A stretch of DNA of 64,000 nucleotides from an uncultured Prevotellaceae bacterium (GTDB lineage Bacteria; Bacteroidota; Bacteroidia; Bacteroidales; Bacteroidaceae): the NCBI GenBank assembly GCA_900316285.1, contig ONCG01000002.1, forward strand, positions 123,688 to 187,687, given 5' to 3'. A program made the translations under genes and the position numbers. Each line of letters opens with the position of its first letter. Position 1 is the first letter of the stretch. Shown here one piece after another: positions 35,644 through 45,275 of this stretch. The notes under the pieces are model-generated. The model was not told the origin of the DNA, searched no databases, and worked only from the letters and a program-made list of their open reading frames with translations.

Positions 35644-36987
35644 ATGATTCACTATTTCAAGTCAGGCCTGTTGCTCTTCTTCCTATTTGGAGCAATCACG
35701 ACGGCCACAGCAAGACAATGGACCCTTCGCGAATGCATCGACTATGCATTGCAGAACAACATCACACTACAAAAATCGCGCATCAACAAGCTCTCGGCAC
35801 AAGAGGACATCATGCAGAGCCAGGCGGCCCTGCTGCCTTCATTGAGTGCTTCCACGGGCCAAAATCTCTCCTACCAGCCTTGGCCTGAAGCCGGCCGCGC
35901 TTCCGTGCAGAACGGCTACGTGGAGATGAACGTCGACAAGGTGTTCTACAACGGCTCCTACGGGGTGAGTTCCAACTGGACTCTCTGGAACGGCAATCGC
36001 AACCGCAATACCGTGAAGCTCAACGAGTTGGCTGCCCAACAGGCAGAGCTGGACTCCGCCATTACGGCTCAAAGCATACAGGAACAGATTGCACAGCTCT
36101 ACGTGCAGATACTCTATCAGGCCGAGGCCATCGCTGTGAGCCGCCAGAGCCTCGAGACCAGCCGTAAGAACGAGGAACGCGGACAGGCGTTTGTCGAGGT
36201 GGGCAAGATGAGTCGTGCCGACCTCGCCCAGCTCACGTTGCAACGTGCTCAGGCCGAATATCAGGTGGTAGAAGCTGAGAGCAGTCTGCGCAACTACAAA
36301 CGCCAACTGAAGCAGTTGCTGCAGATTGTTGACGATGAGGAGTTCGATGTGCTCATTCCAGCGACAACCGACGAGATGGCGCTACAGCTCGTACCCGCTT
36401 TGGGCGAGGTGTATGCCGAAGCGCTTCGCCAGCGACCCGAAATACAAAATGCCCAACTCGGAATCCGTACCAGCGAACTCAACATCAAGATGGCGAAAGC
36501 ACAAAAACTACCCACCGTAGGCGTGAGTGCCAGCGCTATCACCAACTCATCGTCGATGAGCAACAACGCCTGGAGCTCGCAGCTGAAGAACAACTTCAAC
36601 CTCGGTGCAGGCTTCAACGTGAGCATTCCACTCTTCGACAACCGGGCTTCGAAAACGGCGGTCAACAAAGCTCAGCTGCAGCGGCAGAACTACGAACTCG
36701 ACCTGCGAGACAAGCAGACCGCCCTCTACTCCACCATCGAGAACTACTGGCTGCAGGCCAGCACCAATCAGGAGAAGTTCAAGGCTGCCCGAGTGGCAAC
36801 ACAGAGTGCCCAGACCAGCTTCGAAATGCTCAGTGGGAAGTTCGACGAAGGTCTCATCAACATCGTCGAGCTCATGCAGGGCCGAGACGCCTTGTTGCAA
36901 GCTCAGCAGAACGAGTTGCAGAGCAAGTATCTCACGATTCTCAACATCGACATGCTGCACTTCTACGAAACAGGCGAACTGAAGTAG
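35644..36987 (+). CDS. TolC-family outer-membrane efflux protein
   Basis: A 447-aa outer-membrane channel component. The signal peptide (about 1-24) ends before RQWTLRECIDYALQNN, the standard first helix. Two OEP repeats of long coiled helices follow (QAEYQVVEAESSLRNYKR and QLQRQNYELDLRDKQTA), with SIPLFDNR in the second. It trimerises to form the exit duct for the MacA/MacB proteins encoded immediately downstream. It is the first gene of the set behind a long leader. Confidence 0.93.
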   Translation: MIHYFKSGLLLFFLFGAITTATARQWTLRECIDYALQNNITLQKSRINKLSAQEDIMQSQAALLPSLSASTGQNLSYQPWPEAGRASVQNGYVEMNVDKVFYNGSYGVSSNWTLWNGNRNRNTVKLNELAAQQAELDSAITAQSIQEQIAQLYVQILYQAEAIAVSRQSLETSRKNEERGQAFVEVGKMSRADLAQLTLQRAQAEYQVVEAESSLRNYKRQLKQLLQIVDDEEFDVLIPATTDEMALQLVPALGEVYAEALRQRPEIQNAQLGIRTSELNIKMAKAQKLPTVGVSASAITNSSSMSNNAWSSQLKNNFNLGAGFNVSIPLFDNRASKTAVNKAQLQRQNYELDLRDKQTALYSTIENYWLQASTNQEKFKAARVATQSAQTSFEMLSGKFDEGLINIVELMQGRDALLQAQQNELQSKYLTILNIDMLHFYETGELK

Positions 36988-37123
36988 AATAAATGTTGAA
37001 TTTGACCCCATGATGATGATACGCTTTGCGTCCTTGCGATTGCAGGAGTTGATATGCTTCGCGTCTACAAAAAAAATAGAACAAAACATTAAAAACAAAT
37101 AAAAACATTTAGAGAATTATATA

Positions 37124-37190
37124 TTGTTTTCTTATGTTTTTTGGGGGGGATCTTATGTTTTCTTAAAGCCCGCATAGCGGATAAATCCTC
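37124..37190 (+). repeat. Dispersed CTTATGTTTT / GCCCGCATAGCGGAT repeat
   Basis: Within the TolC-MacA gap, CTTATGTTTT occurs twice, followed by AAAGCCCGCATAGCGGAT. Inverted relatives lie at 43865-43895 and 45276-45320. Confidence 0.6.
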
Positions 37191-37237
37191 AATAAGGTCA
37201 AAAAATCAACCTCATTAAGCCCATAAACATTACAGAT

Positions 37238-38440
37238 ATGAAAAAGGTAAATAAGAAAATTTGGCTCGCATTGCTCGCCCTCTTGGTCATCGGCATTTTA
37301 ATCTGGCTATTCACTGGCAAGAAGGAGAAGCATACCGTGACCTTCGAGACCGAGAAAGTCGTCACGACGAACATCCAGAACTCCATCACAGCAACGGGAA
37401 CCATCGAGCCCGTCACATCGGTCACGGTGGGTACACAGGTGAGCGGCATCGTCGCCCATCTCTACGTCGACTACAACAGCGTCGTACGCAAGGGACAGGT
37501 CATTGCCGAACTCGACAAGACCAACCTCATCAGTGAACTGAATACCGCCAAGGCCAACCTGAACAGTGTGCAGAGCTCACTGAACTATCAGTCGGCGAAC
37601 TTCAACCGCTACAAGACGCTCTACGAGAAAGGACTGGTATCGGCCGACGACTTCGAGAATGCCCGCCTGGCCTATCAGCAGGCCAATCAGCAGGTGGCAC
37701 AGGCTCGTGAGACCGTGAAGCGCGCACAGACCAACCTCGGCTATGCCACCATCACCTCTCCCATCGACGGCGTCGTGCTCTCTAAGTCGGTCGAGGAAGG
37801 ACAGACCGTCGCTGCCTCATTCTCCACGCCTGAGCTCTTCACCATCGCACAAGACCTCACCAACATGCAGGTCATCGCCGACATCGACGAGGCCGACATC
37901 GGTGGTGTGAAGACTGGTCAGCGCGTTACGTTCACTGTCGACGCCTTCCCCGACGACACGTTCCAAGGCTCCGTGAAACAGGTGCGCCAACAGGCCACCA
38001 CCGAGAGCAATGTGGTCACCTACGAGGTGGTCATCTCAGCACCCAATAACAGCCTGAAACTGAAGCCCGGCCTCACCGCCAACGTCACCATCTTCACCCT
38101 TGAGAAGAACAATGTGCTCGCCGTACCCGCGAAGGCCTTGCGCTTCACGCCCAACGCTGCTCTCCTCACACCTGATCAGGTCATCGAGGACTGTCAGGGG
38201 GATTTCAAGGTGTGGACACGCGAGGGCAACACCTTCAAGGCCCACAAGGTGAGTACGGGTATCACCAACGGTGTGCTCACAGAGATCCTCAGCGGCGTTA
38301 CAGAAGGCACCGAGGTGCTCACCGACTTCAGCATGTCGGGAGCCACGGGACCGCAGGACGCCCAGCAGGCCAACAACCCCTTCATGCCACGACCGCGCAA
38401 CAACAGGGCGAACCAGAATCAGAACAACGCCAAAAAGTAA
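37238..38440 (+). CDS. macA: MacA-like periplasmic adaptor protein
   Basis: A 400-aa membrane-fusion protein linking the inner-membrane MacB transporter to the TolC channel. An N-terminal membrane anchor (IWLALLALLVIGILIWLF) is followed by a lipoyl domain (TVGTQVSGIVAHLYVDYNS), a coiled-coil hairpin (about 100-170, LNTAKANLNSVQSSLNYQ), then ATITSPIDGVVLSKSVEEG, the beta-barrel domain and a membrane-proximal domain. The C-terminus is rich in Pro, Asn and Gln. The next gene starts 6 bp later. The cargo (macrolide-like drug, peptide or lipid) cannot be told. Confidence 0.9.
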   Translation: MKKVNKKIWLALLALLVIGILIWLFTGKKEKHTVTFETEKVVTTNIQNSITATGTIEPVTSVTVGTQVSGIVAHLYVDYNSVVRKGQVIAELDKTNLISELNTAKANLNSVQSSLNYQSANFNRYKTLYEKGLVSADDFENARLAYQQANQQVAQARETVKRAQTNLGYATITSPIDGVVLSKSVEEGQTVAASFSTPELFTIAQDLTNMQVIADIDEADIGGVKTGQRVTFTVDAFPDDTFQGSVKQVRQQATTESNVVTYEVVISAPNNSLKLKPGLTANVTIFTLEKNNVLAVPAKALRFTPNAALLTPDQVIEDCQGDFKVWTREGNTFKAHKVSTGITNGVLTEILSGVTEGTEVLTDFSMSGATGPQDAQQANNPFMPRPRNNRANQNQNNAKK

Positions 38441-38446
38441 GAAGCT

Positions 38447-39205
38447 ATGACTGAAGACAACAGAAAAGTCGTCATCGAATTGCAGAACGTCAAGCGCTAC
38501 TTCCAGGTGGGTTCGGAGACCGTGAAGGCACTACGTGGCGTGTCGTTCAAGATCTACGAGGGCGAGTTCGTCACCATTCAGGGCACCTCGGGTTCCGGTA
38601 AGTCTACGCTACTCAACCAGCTGGGATGTCTCGACACCCCTACGAGCGGTGAATACTTCCTCGACGGCATCTCCGTGCGCACGATGTCAAAGACGCAACG
38701 TGCCCACTTGCGCAACCGCAAGATCGGCTTCGTGTTCCAGACCTACAACCTGTTGCCGAAGACGACCGCCATCGAGAACGTGGAGCTGCCGCTGATGTAC
38801 AACTCCGACTACAACGCCCGCGAGCGTCGCGAGAAGGCTATCCGGGCACTACAGGCCGTGGGTCTCGGCGACCGCTTGGAACATAAGTCCAACCAGATGT
38901 CGGGTGGTCAGATGCAGCGTGTAGCCATCGCCCGCGCGCTGGTCAACGATCCTGCCGTGCTGCTGGCCGACGAGGCAACTGGTAACCTCGACACCCGCAC
39001 ATCGTTCGAGATGCTCGTGCTCTTCCAAGAGCTCTACAAGCAGGGGCACACCATCATCTTCGTCACCCACAATCCGGAGATTGCCGAGTACTCCAGCCGC
39101 AACATCAACCTACGCGACGGTAAGATTCGCGAGGACACCATTAACCCGCACATCAAGTCGGCCGCAGAAGCCCTTGCCGCCCTGCCGCTTCCGCAAGATG
39201 ATTAA
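38447..39205 (+). CDS. MacB-type ABC transporter ATP-binding protein
   Basis: A 252-aa ATPase. Walker A is GTSGSGKST, the Q-loop GFVFQTYNLLPKTTA, the signature SGGQMQRVAIARA, Walker B VLLADEATGNLD and the H-loop IIFVTHNPEIA. The sequence class is LolD/MacB. In E. coli MacB the ATPase and permease are one polypeptide; here they are separate genes 18 bp apart, the usual Bacteroidetes arrangement. It powers mechanotransmission by the permease encoded next. Confidence 0.94.
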   Translation: MTEDNRKVVIELQNVKRYFQVGSETVKALRGVSFKIYEGEFVTIQGTSGSGKSTLLNQLGCLDTPTSGEYFLDGISVRTMSKTQRAHLRNRKIGFVFQTYNLLPKTTAIENVELPLMYNSDYNARERREKAIRALQAVGLGDRLEHKSNQMSGGQMQRVAIARALVNDPAVLLADEATGNLDTRTSFEMLVLFQELYKQGHTIIFVTHNPEIAEYSSRNINLRDGKIREDTINPHIKSAAEALAALPLPQDD

Positions 39206-39223
39206 CTTACAACCTCTCCCGAC

Positions 39224-40444
39224 ATGAACATACTCAATCTCATAAAAGTAAGCCTGAAGGCCGTCGCCAACAACAAGATGCGCTCCTTCCTCTCCATGCT
39301 GGGTATCATCATCGGTGTGGCTGCCGTCATCATCATGATGGCCATCGGACAAGGCTCAAAGGAAAGCATCCGAGCCGAGCTCTCCACCATGGGCACCAAT
39401 TTGCTCACCATCCGACCGGGTGCCGACATGCGAGGCGGTGTGCGCCAAGACCCGTCGAGCATGCAGACGCTGAAGATGGCGGACTACGAGCGCATCGTTC
39501 GCGAAAAGAAGTTCGTCACGAAAGTATCGCCCGAGGTCACCGCCAGCGGACAGGTCATCTACGGCAACAACAACACCAACACCACCGTCTACGGTGAGTC
39601 GCCAGACTACCTCGACATCAAGCAATGGGCAGTTGAGGAAGGCGAATGCTTCACAGAGGAAGACATCAAGAAGGCTGCGAAGAAGGTTGTGGTAGGAAAG
39701 ACCATCGTCAACGAACTCTTCGGACAAGGCGTCGACCCCATCGGCAAAACCATTCGCTTCAAGTCTATTCCCGTCACCATCATCGGTGTGCTGAAAGCAA
39801 AAGGCTACAACTCGTGGGGCATGGACCAGGACAACGTCATCATTGCCCCCTACACAACCGTGATGAAGCGCATCGCCGCCCAAACGTTCTTCTCGAGCAT
39901 TGTCTGCTCGGCTGTCACAGAGGAGCTCTCCGATGCTGCCATCGAGGAGCTCACCCAGATGCTGCGCGACAACCACAAGCTGAAGGACGATGCTGAAGAT
40001 GACTTCACCATCCGTTCGCAGGCAGAGATGATGGAGACCATGTCGTCCACGATGGACACCGTGACCATCATCCTCGTTGTAGCAGCCGCCTTCTCGCTGC
40101 TCGTCGCCGGTATCGGCATCATGAACATCATGCTTGTCTCCGTCACCGAGCGCACCAAGGAGATCGGTCTGCGCATGGCGGTCGGCGCCACTGGACCCGT
40201 CATCTCGTTACAATTCCTCATCGAGTCGATACTCATATCGGTGACAGGCGGCCTACTGGGCATTCTGGTAGGCTGCAGCGCCAGCGAATTCGTAGTTCCG
40301 ATGTTTGGAATGCCATCGAGTGTTCCTGCCTGGAGCATCAGCGTATCATTCCTCGTCTGTGTGTTCATCGGCATCCTCTTCGGCTACATCCCTGCCCAGA
40401 AAGCTGCCAACATGGACCCCATCGAAGCCATCCGACACGAATAA
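39224..40444 (+). CDS. MacB-type ABC transporter permease
   Basis: A 406-aa inner-membrane subunit with four helices: one near the N-terminus (NNKMRSFLSMLGIIIGVAAV), then a periplasmic MacB_PCD domain of about 230 residues (TNLLTIRPGADMRGG, VGKTIVNELFG), then three helices in the FtsX-like C-terminal domain (SLLVAGIGIMNIMLVSVTER, ILVGCSASE, FLVCVFIGILFGYIP). It ends with the typical MDPIEAIRHE. It completes the TolC-MacA-ATPase-permease export system and is followed by a strong terminator. Confidence 0.94.
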   Translation: MNILNLIKVSLKAVANNKMRSFLSMLGIIIGVAAVIIMMAIGQGSKESIRAELSTMGTNLLTIRPGADMRGGVRQDPSSMQTLKMADYERIVREKKFVTKVSPEVTASGQVIYGNNNTNTTVYGESPDYLDIKQWAVEEGECFTEEDIKKAAKKVVVGKTIVNELFGQGVDPIGKTIRFKSIPVTIIGVLKAKGYNSWGMDQDNVIIAPYTTVMKRIAAQTFFSSIVCSAVTEELSDAAIEELTQMLRDNHKLKDDAEDDFTIRSQAEMMETMSSTMDTVTIILVVAAAFSLLVAGIGIMNIMLVSVTERTKEIGLRMAVGATGPVISLQFLIESILISVTGGLLGILVGCSASEFVVPMFGMPSSVPAWSISVSFLVCVFIGILFGYIPAQKAANMDPIEAIRHE

Positions 40445-40471
40445 TCCCTCAAAGCAGACATGAATAATCCC

Positions 40472-40515
40472 CAAACGAAAACTCCCGCCGAATTGGTGGG
40501 AGTTTTCGTTTGCCA
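40472..40515 (+). terminator. Terminator after the MacB permease
   Basis: CAAACGAAAACTCCC (40472-40486) pairs perfectly with GGGAGTTTTCGTTTG (40498-40512). The A-rich and T-rich flanks allow action on both strands, and a minus-strand gene ends 40 bp away. Confidence 0.88.
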
Positions 40516-40551
40516 TCATGCGACGGGCTCATTATAAAACGGGTTATCTGC

Positions 40552-41667
40552 TTAGAGCATCAGGCCGTTCAACACATTCTCGTTGGTGTCGATGATGCGG
40601 AGATGATAGCGGTTGGTATAGTCGATACGCATGAGGCGCTGGGGCATTGTTTCGTCACAGGGAATAGACAACGCCACATGACCCATGGTGCGACGGAGGT
40701 TTAACTCCACGCAGGGATGCAGGAGGAAGGAAGATGAGAGTTGAGAGTTAAGAGTTGAGAGTTGAGAGAGTTCTTTCCCTGCCACGATCATCATGTCTAC
40801 GCCAAATGGTCCGGTATAGATGCCCTGCAGGGCTTCCGACATCGTTGAACAGATGCTGTCGCGAACAGCATCGAGCAGTTGCATCCCAACATAGCGTCCG
40901 AGCATCTCGCGCTTCGCCCGCTCGGTAGCAATAACGCTACCCGTATAAGCTCCGTTTGCTGTCTGGAACACCGATAGCCCACAGTACTCCACTCGCCCAT
41001 CTGGACGTGCCTCGAACTCCATCCCGAAATCCTTCACTTTATTGTAATAGGGCTCGAGCATAATGCCTCCCTGCCGCTGGATGATGTTGCGTGCCCATGC
41101 AGAATTGTGCTGCCAATGGTCATAGTTGAGCACATAGCGCACGCCTCGTCCGCTGCTGCTCCAAGGAGCCTTGAGTACACAGGGCAAGGGCAGTTCTGCT
41201 TGCAAAGTATCGAAATTGTCGACGTAGTGAGCCTCGCCCATGAGTTGCGGGGAGGCCTGCCGCAAAACGGGCAAGAGATGCTCGGCTGCCCATTGGCGAC
41301 TGCTCAGCCGACGGATGGCATCAAGCTGCTCCGCAGGAGGCACCAACTCCGGGAATCCCATCAGTCGCAGTTGCTCTACGACTCCCTGGTCCCACCCCCA
41401 CGGTGCAACGCTGACAGATGGGGGCAACGACTTTACATCCTTCGGAGGAACGAACACAACGTCGGCAGCAAACCGGCTTACGTGGCGCACCGCCTCGAGG
41501 GCAGCCTCCACGTCGTCAACCAACACCATATCACCATCAGCAGCCCAGAGCGCGGGCAGAAAACCGAGGTCGGCACGCAGTTGTCGGCCTGCGTGCGGAG
41601 CAGTGAAGCGTGCCACATTGGTGGCGAGCGCTATATCGTGTTCTGGGTTGAAGAGGTGAAGGGTCAT
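40552..41667 (-). CDS. ATP-grasp-like protein with a repeat-derived insertion
   Basis: A 371-aa protein. Residues about 165-310 look like an ATP-grasp core: PCVLKAPWSSSGRGVRY (nucleotide-binding Lys and flexible loop), IMLEPYYNKVKDFGMEF and the acidic GVDMMIVAG. The N-terminal MTLHLFNPEHDIALA is typical of a conserved Bacteroidetes family of unknown substrate. Near residues 308-325 (ELSQLSTLNSQLSSSF) the sequence is encoded by a GAGAGTTGAGAGTTAAGAG simple repeat, apparently inserted in frame. Probably a C-N or amide ligase; the substrate is unknown. The upstream gap has an AATTGATAATTGATAATT repeat instead of a clear promoter. Confidence 0.7.
   Translation of the reverse strand: MTLHLFNPEHDIALATNVARFTAPHAGRQLRADLGFLPALWAADGDMVLVDDVEAALEAVRHVSRFAADVVFVPPKDVKSLPPSVSVAPWGWDQGVVEQLRLMGFPELVPPAEQLDAIRRLSSRQWAAEHLLPVLRQASPQLMGEAHYVDNFDTLQAELPLPCVLKAPWSSSGRGVRYVLNYDHWQHNSAWARNIIQRQGGIMLEPYYNKVKDFGMEFEARPDGRVEYCGLSVFQTANGAYTGSVIATERAKREMLGRYVGMQLLDAVRDSICSTMSEALQGIYTGPFGVDMMIVAGKELSQLSTLNSQLSSSFLLHPCVELNLRRTMGHVALSIPCDETMPQRLMRIDYTNRYHLRIIDTNENVLNGLML
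40735..40770 (+). repeat. GAGAGTTGAGAGTT simple repeat inside coding sequence
   Basis: Four to five 7-bp GAGTTGA-type units in frame in the ATP-grasp gene, translating to the Ser/Leu/Gln-rich stretch SQLSTLNSQLS on the minus strand. Confidence 0.7.
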
Positions 41668-41861
41668 TTTTAGTTGACAATTGATAATTGATAATTCTTT
41701 CCCCGCTGTCGCTCCGAAAGCGGCAAAGCCGAGCGATGATTACCCTCGCCATCTGGAGTCGCTGGTTGATTCGAGCAGACACGAGGTTCTGCCCCCTACC
41801 GTGGGTGGCACATCAGCCTCGAAAGCTATAGAAGCCCCCTCGGGGGCCGTATGGGGGGCCC

Positions 41862-43832
41862 TTACTTCAGCCAGATGGCGCTAGAGGCATCGCTGGGCAT
41901 GCGCCAGTCGCCGCGGGGCGAAAGGCTTACGCTACCCACCTTCGGGCCGTCGGGTAGACAGGAGCGTTTGAACTGCTGACTGAAGAAACGGCGCAGGAAC
42001 GTGGACAGCCACTTACGGATGACCTCGTCGTCATAATTGCTCACGCGCTCGTCGTGACCGTCGAAGGCCTTCTGTGCGAGCAGGAAAATCTTATCGGGCG
42101 AGAAGCCAAAGCGCAGGAAGTAGTAGAGGAAAAAGTCGTGCAGCTCATAGGGTCCCACGAGGTCCTCGGTCTTCTGCTTGATCTGTCCGTTCTCGTCTGC
42201 TGGCGTGAGCTCTGGGCTGATGGGTGTATCAACAATGTCGAGAAGGAGTCGGGAAGTCTGTCCTCCTTGCTCCCCACCTTTCGAAGCAAAATCAGCAGCC
42301 ACATAGCGCACAAGGTAGCGGATGAGGGTCTTCGGCACGCTGGCATTCACACCGTACATCGACATGTGGTCGCCATTATAGGTTGCCCAGCCGAGTGCAA
42401 GTTCAGAGAGGTCGCCCGTTCCCACGACGAGTCCGCCGAGTTGGTTGCTGAGGTCCATGAGCAGCTGTGTGCGCTCTCGAGCCTGCGAGTTCTCGTAGGT
42501 GACATCATGGATGGTAGCATCGTGGCCGATGTCCTCGAAGTGCTGTGTGACGGCCTTTGCAATATTGATTTCACGCAGGGTGATACCAAGACTCTGCATG
42601 AGGGCGAGTGCGTTGTGATAGGTGCGGTCGGTGGTACCGAAGCCCGGCATCGTGACGCCGACGATACCCTTACGGTCGTAGCCCAACTTGTCGAACGTCT
42701 TCACACCAACGAGCAGGGCGAGCGTAGAGTCGAGGCCTCCACTGATGCCGAGAATGATGCGCTTGCTGTTGGTGTGCACCAGTCTTTTGGCCAATCCCAT
42801 CACCTGTATGTTGAAGATTTCCTCACAGCTCTTCGCCATATTGTCGGTAGTGGGAATGAACGGCAGCGGATTGATTTCGCGCTCGAGCACGAAGTCGCGA
42901 GGCGTATAGGAACGGCAGTTGGTAATACGGATTTGCTTGCCACTCGCCTCCATCTCGTACTTCAGGTTGCGAAGGGCGTTCACATACGTGCTGTTAGTGC
43001 GACGCTCGGCACGCAGACGCTCCACATCGACCTGAGCGGTCACCGTCTGACTCTGCATGAGGAAGCGCTCGCCCTCTACCAACTGGCTACCATTCTCATA
43101 GATGAATGCGCTGCCGCCATAGACGACGTCCTGCGTGGACTCGCCGAAGCCGCAGCTGCTATAGATATATCCCGTCATTGTGCGAGCACTCTGCTGAGCG
43201 AGCAGCGACTTCAGGTAGTCGTGCTTGCCGATGAGCTCGTCGCTTGCAGAAAGGTTGAAGACAAGGTCGGCACCCGCCAACGCCAGTCGGTTGCTGGGCG
43301 GCGTGGGAGCCCACACATCCTCGCAGATCTCGATGCCGAACAGCACATTGTCGCAGGTGCGGAAGAGCTGCGTATCAGGGTCGACGGTGATGGTGTTGCC
43401 GGCGAAGCGGATCTCGGTGGGCCGCAGGTCCTGAGCCGACGCAAACCAGCGCTTCTCGTAGAACTCGCTGTAGTTGGGGAGGTACGTCTTCGGCACGAGA
43501 CCCAACAGCTGGCCTTTCTGAATGACGGCCGCACAGTTGAGCAGCAGGTCGCCCACCACCACGGGGAGTCCCACGATGGAGACGATGTTCAGCTGGCGGG
43601 TGAAGTCGAGAAGCGTCATTACCGCAGCCTCTGCAGCGTCGAGCAGCACATTCTGTGCAAACAAGTCTTGACAGGTGTAGCCGGTGAGACACAGTTCCGG
43701 GAAGACGATGATCTCCACGCCCTTGCCTTCAGCTTGCACGATGAGGTTCTCAATCTGCTGTACGTTGTACTCCGGGTCGGCCACGCGCACCACGGGCACA
43801 GCTGCAGCCACTTTAATAAATCCGTGTTCCAT
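41862..43832 (-). CDS. nadE: Glutamine-dependent NAD+ synthetase
   Basis: A 656-aa two-domain cytoplasmic enzyme making NAD from nicotinate adenine dinucleotide. The N-terminal nitrilase-type amidase carries the triad Glu (VFPELCLTGYTCQDLF), Lys (LVPKTYLPNYSEFYEKRW) and Cys (FGIEICEDVWAP). The C-terminal synthetase has the PP-loop GISGGLDSTLALL and the segment TGDLSELALGWATYNGDHMS. Length and order are normal for the glutamine-using form. I see no promoter box immediately upstream; the downstream gap is filled with dispersed repeats. Confidence 0.96.
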   Translation of the reverse strand: MEHGFIKVAAAVPVVRVADPEYNVQQIENLIVQAEGKGVEIIVFPELCLTGYTCQDLFAQNVLLDAAEAAVMTLLDFTRQLNIVSIVGLPVVVGDLLLNCAAVIQKGQLLGLVPKTYLPNYSEFYEKRWFASAQDLRPTEIRFAGNTITVDPDTQLFRTCDNVLFGIEICEDVWAPTPPSNRLALAGADLVFNLSASDELIGKHDYLKSLLAQQSARTMTGYIYSSCGFGESTQDVVYGGSAFIYENGSQLVEGERFLMQSQTVTAQVDVERLRAERRTNSTYVNALRNLKYEMEASGKQIRITNCRSYTPRDFVLEREINPLPFIPTTDNMAKSCEEIFNIQVMGLAKRLVHTNSKRIILGISGGLDSTLALLVGVKTFDKLGYDRKGIVGVTMPGFGTTDRTYHNALALMQSLGITLREINIAKAVTQHFEDIGHDATIHDVTYENSQARERTQLLMDLSNQLGGLVVGTGDLSELALGWATYNGDHMSMYGVNASVPKTLIRYLVRYVAADFASKGGEQGGQTSRLLLDIVDTPISPELTPADENGQIKQKTEDLVGPYELHDFFLYYFLRFGFSPDKIFLLAQKAFDGHDERVSNYDDEVIRKWLSTFLRRFFSQQFKRSCLPDGPKVGSVSLSPRGDWRMPSDASSAIWLK

Positions 43833-43864
43833 ATCAATTATAGTTTATTTCAATTATCGATTAT

Positions 43865-43895
43865 ATCCGCTACGCGGGCTTTCAAAAACATAAGA
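43865..43895 (-). repeat. Dispersed ATCCGC...CGGGCTTT...AACATAAGA repeat
   Basis: Inverted relative of 37124-37190 and close to 45276-45320: ATCCGCTACGCGGGCTTTC followed by AAAAACATAAGA. The CCGC/GCGG part can form a small hairpin. Confidence 0.6.
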
Positions 43896-43962
43896 TTTAG
43901 AGCCCCTTGATAAGGGGCGGCTTTAATGCAGGGTTTTATTACCTTTATTATTTCTTTTTCGC

Positions 43963-44030
43963 AAGGACGCGACCGTCGTTCTGGTGTTTGCCTTTCCTCT
44001 AAAGTTACGCGGCACGCCGCGTCCCTACAT
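43963..44030 (+). repeat. REP-like element, copy 3
   Basis: The right arm (44005-44030, TTACGCGGCACGCCGCGTCC and on) is intact. The left arm is decayed to AAGGACGCGACCGTCGTT. The loop CTGGTGTTTGCCTTTCC is shared with copy 4. Confidence 0.65.
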
Positions 44031-44038
44031 TCAACTTT

Positions 44039-45178
44039 TTATTTTATCGTCACCTGCGTGGCACCATAGCCATACTCTTGGAACGATGCATCCTGATAGC
44101 TATAGCTCTTGTAGCGATACGACAGGTCACTGACCAACGCCCGACGCAGCACACCATCGCCCTTCCCGTGGATGAACACGATGCGCTGACCTTTCTTGTC
44201 GCGATATTGCGCCAGCGTCTTGCGGAAGACGTCGACCTGATAGTTCAGCATATCGCCCTTCGACATACCGGCGGTGGTGTCGAGGAGGGCTTCGATGTGC
44301 AGGTCGACGACCACCACGTCTTCATCGCCGCGGCGCTTCACGATGGGCATAGGCTGCGGCTTCTGCACGCGGGTCTTGTCGGCAGGCTCTTCGTGGCGAT
44401 ACATCTCCGACTTCAGCTGCTGGGCGTCGATAACCAGCGGACGTGCCACACGATCCTGCTCCACCAGCGTGTAAAGAAGGGCTTTCTGCTCGAAGAAGTC
44501 ATTCTCCTCAAACATGTGCAACTTGTAGAACTTCACGCCGTCGATGCGCAGCTGTACGTCGATGGTGGGCTTCAAGACAAAGGGCTTATCGCGTTTGTAG
44601 GCAAGCATCTGCACACAAACGCGTTCCATCTTGTTCAGGTCTTCGCGACCGAACTCCTCAATGAATTCCTTCGTGTTGGGTTCTACCTCTCCGTGGGCCC
44701 GCAGCGTCCAGCTGTTTCCCTCGGCCACCAAGTAGGAATATTGCACGAAATAGTTGCTATCGTTGACGAAGTATGACTCGAAGCGAGTGTGCGTAACTTC
44801 CTTGATATCAATGGGTACGAAAGCCAGATAAGCCGACAACTGATTGCCGCCCTTGCGCTCTTCAACGGGAGCACGGAAGGTCACCTTCGTGTAGTCGACC
44901 TCGTCACGGTCGGCCTCAGCAGGCACCTCGTCCTGCCCCTCCTTCATCATCGCCTTGATGCTTCGGCCGTCAGCAGCCTGACGCTGCATCTGAGCTTTTG
45001 CGTTCACCACATTGGTACTGCTATAGTCCTCGTTGCCAATCACCACGACGTCGCTGATCAGCATGGGAATCTCAAAACCGTCCTCGTCTTCCACAAGGAC
45101 GACGTTCTTGCCTTGGAAGCCGCTCACTCGGCCGCCTCCCACTTCGTGCAAGAATCTCACTTGATCACCTTTCTTCAT
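44039..45178 (-). CDS. DUF2027 protein with C-terminal Smr domain
   Basis: A 379-aa Bacteroidetes protein. The N-terminus (MKKGDQVRFLHEVGGGRVSG and GKNVVLVEDEDGFEIP) forms an SH3-like start as in MutS2 tails. The middle (about 125-280) is the DUF2027 beta domain with QLSAYLAFVPID. The last 80 residues are an Smr domain: VVVVDLHIEAL with the DLH motif and IVFIHGKGDGVLRRAL with HGKG, a nuclease or nucleic-acid-binding fold. A role in DNA or RNA processing is likely but undefined. The TAACTTTG box at 45187-45194 sits 8 nt before the ATG, so the leader is very short or absent. Confidence 0.85.
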   Translation of the reverse strand: MKKGDQVRFLHEVGGGRVSGFQGKNVVLVEDEDGFEIPMLISDVVVIGNEDYSSTNVVNAKAQMQRQAADGRSIKAMMKEGQDEVPAEADRDEVDYTKVTFRAPVEERKGGNQLSAYLAFVPIDIKEVTHTRFESYFVNDSNYFVQYSYLVAEGNSWTLRAHGEVEPNTKEFIEEFGREDLNKMERVCVQMLAYKRDKPFVLKPTIDVQLRIDGVKFYKLHMFEENDFFEQKALLYTLVEQDRVARPLVIDAQQLKSEMYRHEEPADKTRVQKPQPMPIVKRRGDEDVVVVDLHIEALLDTTAGMSKGDMLNYQVDVFRKTLAQYRDKKGQRIVFIHGKGDGVLRRALVSDLSYRYKSYSYQDASFQEYGYGATQVTIK

Positions 45179-45275
45179 ATCGTTTGCAAAGTTACGAAAA
45201 AATCGATGAAGTGAGAAGAGAATAAAATAATTATTTTGCAGAACGCGAGAAAAATATCTTATATAGAACTATATA

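Noticed and set aside
42054-43910. 618-aa ORF opposite nadE
   Set aside because: Antisense shadow; His/Val-rich composition typical of reversed coding sequence.
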